DNA of 64,000 bases from Diaphorobacter sp. HDW4A (GTDB taxonomy: Bacteria; Pseudomonadota; Gammaproteobacteria; Burkholderiales; Burkholderiaceae_C), in the NCBI RefSeq assembly GCF_011305995.1, contig NZ_CP049910.1:1612001-1676000 (forward strand), in the 5' to 3' direction. The translations under genes were made by a program, and so were the position numbers. Of this stretch, positions 61,806-64,000 are shown piece after piece. A model generated the notes under the pieces. That model was not told the DNA's origin. It made no database searches and saw only the letters and a list, made by a program, of their open reading frames with translations. Within the stretch, counting starts at the first letter, position 1; every line of letters starts with the position of its first letter.

Positions 61806-62556
61806 GTCGTTGACGAAAAGATTCGGCGGGCTCGCCGCGATCAACGATGTCACCACCACAATTGAGGCTGGCAAAGTCAACGCCATCATCGGGCCCAACG
61901 GCGCGGGCAAGACCACGTTCTTCAACCTCATCAGTGCCATGCACCAGCCCAGCAGTGGACGCATTCTGTTCAATGGAAAGGATGTCACCACGCTCAGGCC
62001 TGATCAGGTCGCGCAGCTCGGGCTGGCGCGAACCTTCCAGAGCACGGCGCTGTTCGACAAGGCCAGCGTGCTCGACAACCTCATCGTTGGGCATCGACTG
62101 CGCACCCGTTCCAATCTGTGGGATGTGCTCTGGGGTTCTCACCGCCTGCAGGACGAGGAACGCATCTGTCGCGAAGAGGCGCGTGATGCGCTCGATTTCG
62201 TGGGGCTCTCGAACATCAGCCACAGGCTCGCGGGCGACATCACACAGGAGCAGCGCAAGCGCGTCGCCATCGCACTCGCTTTGACCACCACGCCGCAGCT
62301 GATGCTCCTCGACGAACCCGCAGGTGGGGTGAATCCGGAAGAGACGGGCGGCCTCGCCGAGCTGATCCGCAGGCTGGTGCGCCACGGCATCACGGTGGCG
62401 CTGATCGAGCACAAGATGGGAATGATCATGAGCTTGGCCGACAAGATCATGGTGCTGAGCTACGGCATGCGCATCGCGGAGGGAACGCCCGAAGAGATCC
62501 GTCGCGACCCGGCCGTGATCGATGCCTATCTGGGGAGCGAGCATGCTGAAGTTTGA
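61792..62556 (+). CDS. livG: LivG-type ABC transporter ATP-binding protein
   Basis: 254-residue ATPase of the liv-type importer. Walker A GPNGAGKTT, Q-loop LARTFQS, signature DITQEQRKRVAIALAL (degenerate, with TQEQRKR in place of LSGGQ), Walker B LMLLDEPAGGVNPEE and H-switch VALIEHKMGMIM. Substrate-side helices match LivG rather than LivF by length. It overlaps livM and livF at its two ends. The changed signature motif is notable but seen in some LivG proteins. Confidence 0.94.
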   Translation: MLRVESLTKRFGGLAAINDVTTTIEAGKVNAIIGPNGAGKTTFFNLISAMHQPSSGRILFNGKDVTTLRPDQVAQLGLARTFQSTALFDKASVLDNLIVGHRLRTRSNLWDVLWGSHRLQDEERICREEARDALDFVGLSNISHRLAGDITQEQRKRVAIALALTTTPQLMLLDEPAGGVNPEETGGLAELIRRLVRHGITVALIEHKMGMIMSLADKIMVLSYGMRIAEGTPEEIRRDPAVIDAYLGSEHAEV

Positions 62557-63250
62557 GCGTGTATCACTGAAATACGGCGGCTTTCAGGCTCTGGACCGTG
62601 TCAGTCTGAATGCCCGGATGGGTGAACTGGTCGTGTTGCTGGGGGCCAATGGGGCAGGCAAGAGTTCATTGTTTCTGACGGCGAGCGGGTTGGTTCCTGC
62701 ATCGGCTGGTTCAATATCGTGGAAGGGGCAGGAGCTGCAGGGAAAGAAGCCGTCTGCCATCGTGCAGTCCGGGCTGGTGCAATGCCCCGAGGGGCGCAAG
62801 CTGTTTGGCCAGATGAGCGTGCGCAAGAACCTTGAGCTTGGTGCCTATGTGCACCGCCACGATCCCGAGCCCGGCAGGCAGTTGCTGGAGCAGGTGTTTG
62901 AGCTCTTTCCCATCCTCAAGGACAAGCAGCATGATCCCGCCGAATCGCTGTCGGGTGGCCAGCAGCAGATGGTCGCTATCGGCCGTGCGCTCATGAGTCG
63001 GCCCGAAGTGCTGCTGCTCGACGAGCCATCGCTGGGTCTTGCGCCACTCGTCATTCAGCAGATGTTCGGAATCATCCGGAAGATTAATCAGGCAGGAACC
63101 ACCGTACTGCTGGCCGAGCAGAACGCCTATGCGGCTTTGAAGATCGCTCATCGGGCCTATGTGATGGAAAGCGGCCGGATCGTGCGCGAAGGAAAACCCG
63201 CCGACATGCTCGCTGACGATTCCATCCGCAAGGCATACATCGGCGTCTGA
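62543..63250 (+). CDS. livF: LivF-type ABC transporter ATP-binding protein
   Basis: 235-residue second ATPase of the transporter. Walker A LGANGAGKSS, signature ESLSGGQQQMVAIGRALMSRP, Walker B VLLLDEPSLGLAPLV and H-switch VLLAEQNAYAALKIA, all standard for LivF. ATG 62543 with GGGGAGCGAG overlaps the livG end by 14 bases. It is followed after 53 bases by the operon's substrate-binding protein. Confidence 0.94.
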   Translation: MLKFERVSLKYGGFQALDRVSLNARMGELVVLLGANGAGKSSLFLTASGLVPASAGSISWKGQELQGKKPSAIVQSGLVQCPEGRKLFGQMSVRKNLELGAYVHRHDPEPGRQLLEQVFELFPILKDKQHDPAESLSGGQQQMVAIGRALMSRPEVLLLDEPSLGLAPLVIQQMFGIIRKINQAGTTVLLAEQNAYAALKIAHRAYVMESGRIVREGKPADMLADDSIRKAYIGV

Positions 63251-63303
63251 TTTGAAGGCGCTGCGCACAGAGTTCCAATTCGAAACGAAAGAGGGAGGCT
63301 TCC

Positions 63304-64000
63304 ATGACATCAACAATTTGCCTGCGTTTGCCCGCGCCCACCGGGAGGGCCTCGATCATCGCGACATGCGCCGCACTGCTGGCATCCTGTGCATGGGCGC
63401 AGGACGTGGTGAAGATTGGCTTCAGCGGCCCGCTCTCGGGCGGTGCGGCGCAATATGGAAAGAACGCGCTCGATGGCATGCAGATGGCGGCCATGGAAAT
63501 CAATGCGTCGAATTTCGAGGTGGCGGGCAAGAAGACTCGGCTAGAGATCGTGCCGCTCGATGATCGCTACAACCCAGCGGACACCGGCGTCAACGCGCAG
63601 CGTCTGGTGCAGCAGTACAAGACGCCCGCGATTCTGGTGCCGCATTCGGGTGGCATCTTTGCGCTGCAGACCAGCAATGAGCGCAGCAACTTCATCGTGC
63701 TCGCCTACAGCTCGGTGCCGCAGATCACCGGGCGCGGCAACAAGCTCACGGTGCGCATTCCGCCCGACTTCACGACTTACATCGCGCCATATTCGCGATA
63801 CGTCATGCAGCGCTTCGGCAAGAAGGCGGCGCTGGTCGGTGCCGATTACGACTACGCCAAGGCCTGGGCTGCGGCCTTCAAGTCCGGCTGGGAAAAACTC
63901 GGCGGCACCGTGGTGGTGGAGAACCCCATGAGCTACAACCGTTCCGCCGATTTCTACAGCGGCGTGAGCAAGGCGCTCGCCGCCAAACCCGACGTGCTGC
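63304..64000 (+). CDS. Periplasmic ABC substrate-binding protein of the liv-type operon (3' end outside window)
   Basis: First 232 codons of a type I periplasmic binding protein (Peripla_BP_6/LivK-like). It begins with a signal peptide (MTSTICLRLPAPTG..., hydrophobic IIATCAALLASCAWA-QD) and mature DVVKIGFSGPLSGGAAQYGKNALDGMQMAAMEIN, then LEIVPLDDRYNPADTGVNAQRLVQQYKTPAILVPHSGGIFALQ and KKAALVGADYDYAKAWAAAFKSGWEKLGG. No stop codon occurs before the window ends. ATG 63304 follows GGGAGGCTTCC. It should deliver the solute to LivHMGF; the VPHSGGIF site may decide ligand choice, which I cannot name. Confidence 0.92.
   Translation, partial: MTSTICLRLPAPTGRASIIATCAALLASCAWAQDVVKIGFSGPLSGGAAQYGKNALDGMQMAAMEINASNFEVAGKKTRLEIVPLDDRYNPADTGVNAQRLVQQYKTPAILVPHSGGIFALQTSNERSNFIVLAYSSVPQITGRGNKLTVRIPPDFTTYIAPYSRYVMQRFGKKAALVGADYDYAKAWAAAFKSGWEKLGGTVVVENPMSYNRSADFYSGVSKALAAKPDVL

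Overview
The window is a GC-rich piece of a bacterial chromosome with densely packed, mostly housekeeping genes. Gene families and order (tolB-pal-cpoB, trxA-rho, dnaX-ybaB-recR, an exonuclease/helicase pair, orphan TctC-type binding protein, nadE-glnB) point to the betaproteobacterial order Burkholderiales, most likely Comamonadaceae. This is a judgement from protein families, not from a database search. I see no phage, insertion sequence, CRISPR array, tRNA or rRNA gene.

Layout. 1-2.9 kb: end of the Tol-Pal envelope operon (tolB, pal, cpoB), then tcdA. 2.9-12.3 kb: a small unknown gene, then a leftward O-antigen/polysaccharide operon: wzm and wzt export genes, a methyltransferase, a 1292-residue protein joining a kinase-like domain, a coiled coil and two glycosyltransferases, wecB and another glycosyltransferase. 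12.6-23.5 kb: exported nuclease, quinone-reductase-like enzyme with a divergent HxlR regulator, flavodoxin-like protein, a membrane/epimerase fusion with a DUF4166 partner, a histidine kinase plus sigma-54 activator, an MFS transporter and coaA. 23.9-26 kb: a two-gene RNA repair cassette (RNA ligase and HD-Pnk). 26-35.6 kb: rho and trxA leftward, an AddB/AddA-like nuclease-helicase pair and a flavoprotein rightward. 35.7-38.6 kb: TctC-type binding protein, cyclase, unknown exported protein. 38.8-42.8 kb: SRP RNA (leftward), dnaX with a likely slippage site, ybaB, recR, MAPEG protein. 43-48 kb: binding protein, mltD, gloB, methyltransferase, rnhA, thioredoxin-like protein. 48.2-52.9 kb: molybdenum cofactor operon moaA-mobA-GNAT-moeA and a divergent PilJ-domain protein. 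53-59.5 kb: DUF2889, Mpo1-like protein, ppa, cheW-like gene, COG3146 protein, nadE, glnB. 59.5-64 kb: a branched-chain-amino-acid-type ABC operon (livHMGF and a binding protein cut by the window end).

Most notable points. (1) The O-antigen operon looks like a rearranged WbdD-type chain termination system: a separate methyltransferase, and kinase plus coiled coil fused directly to two glycosyltransferases, next to a Wzt with a C-terminal carbohydrate-binding domain; the coiled coil contains three tandem 21-bp heptad repeats. (2) mobA has no ATG, GTG or TTG in reach of its nucleotide-binding motif and seems to start at ATT behind a good Shine-Dalgarno. (3) dnaX has an A9 run that would yield a short gamma form. 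(4) A hairpin upstream of livH can mask the ribosome binding site of a 24-codon leader ORF. (5) A 95-nt extended hairpin follows ppa. (6) Four copies of a roughly 110-165 bp dispersed repeat sit between genes.
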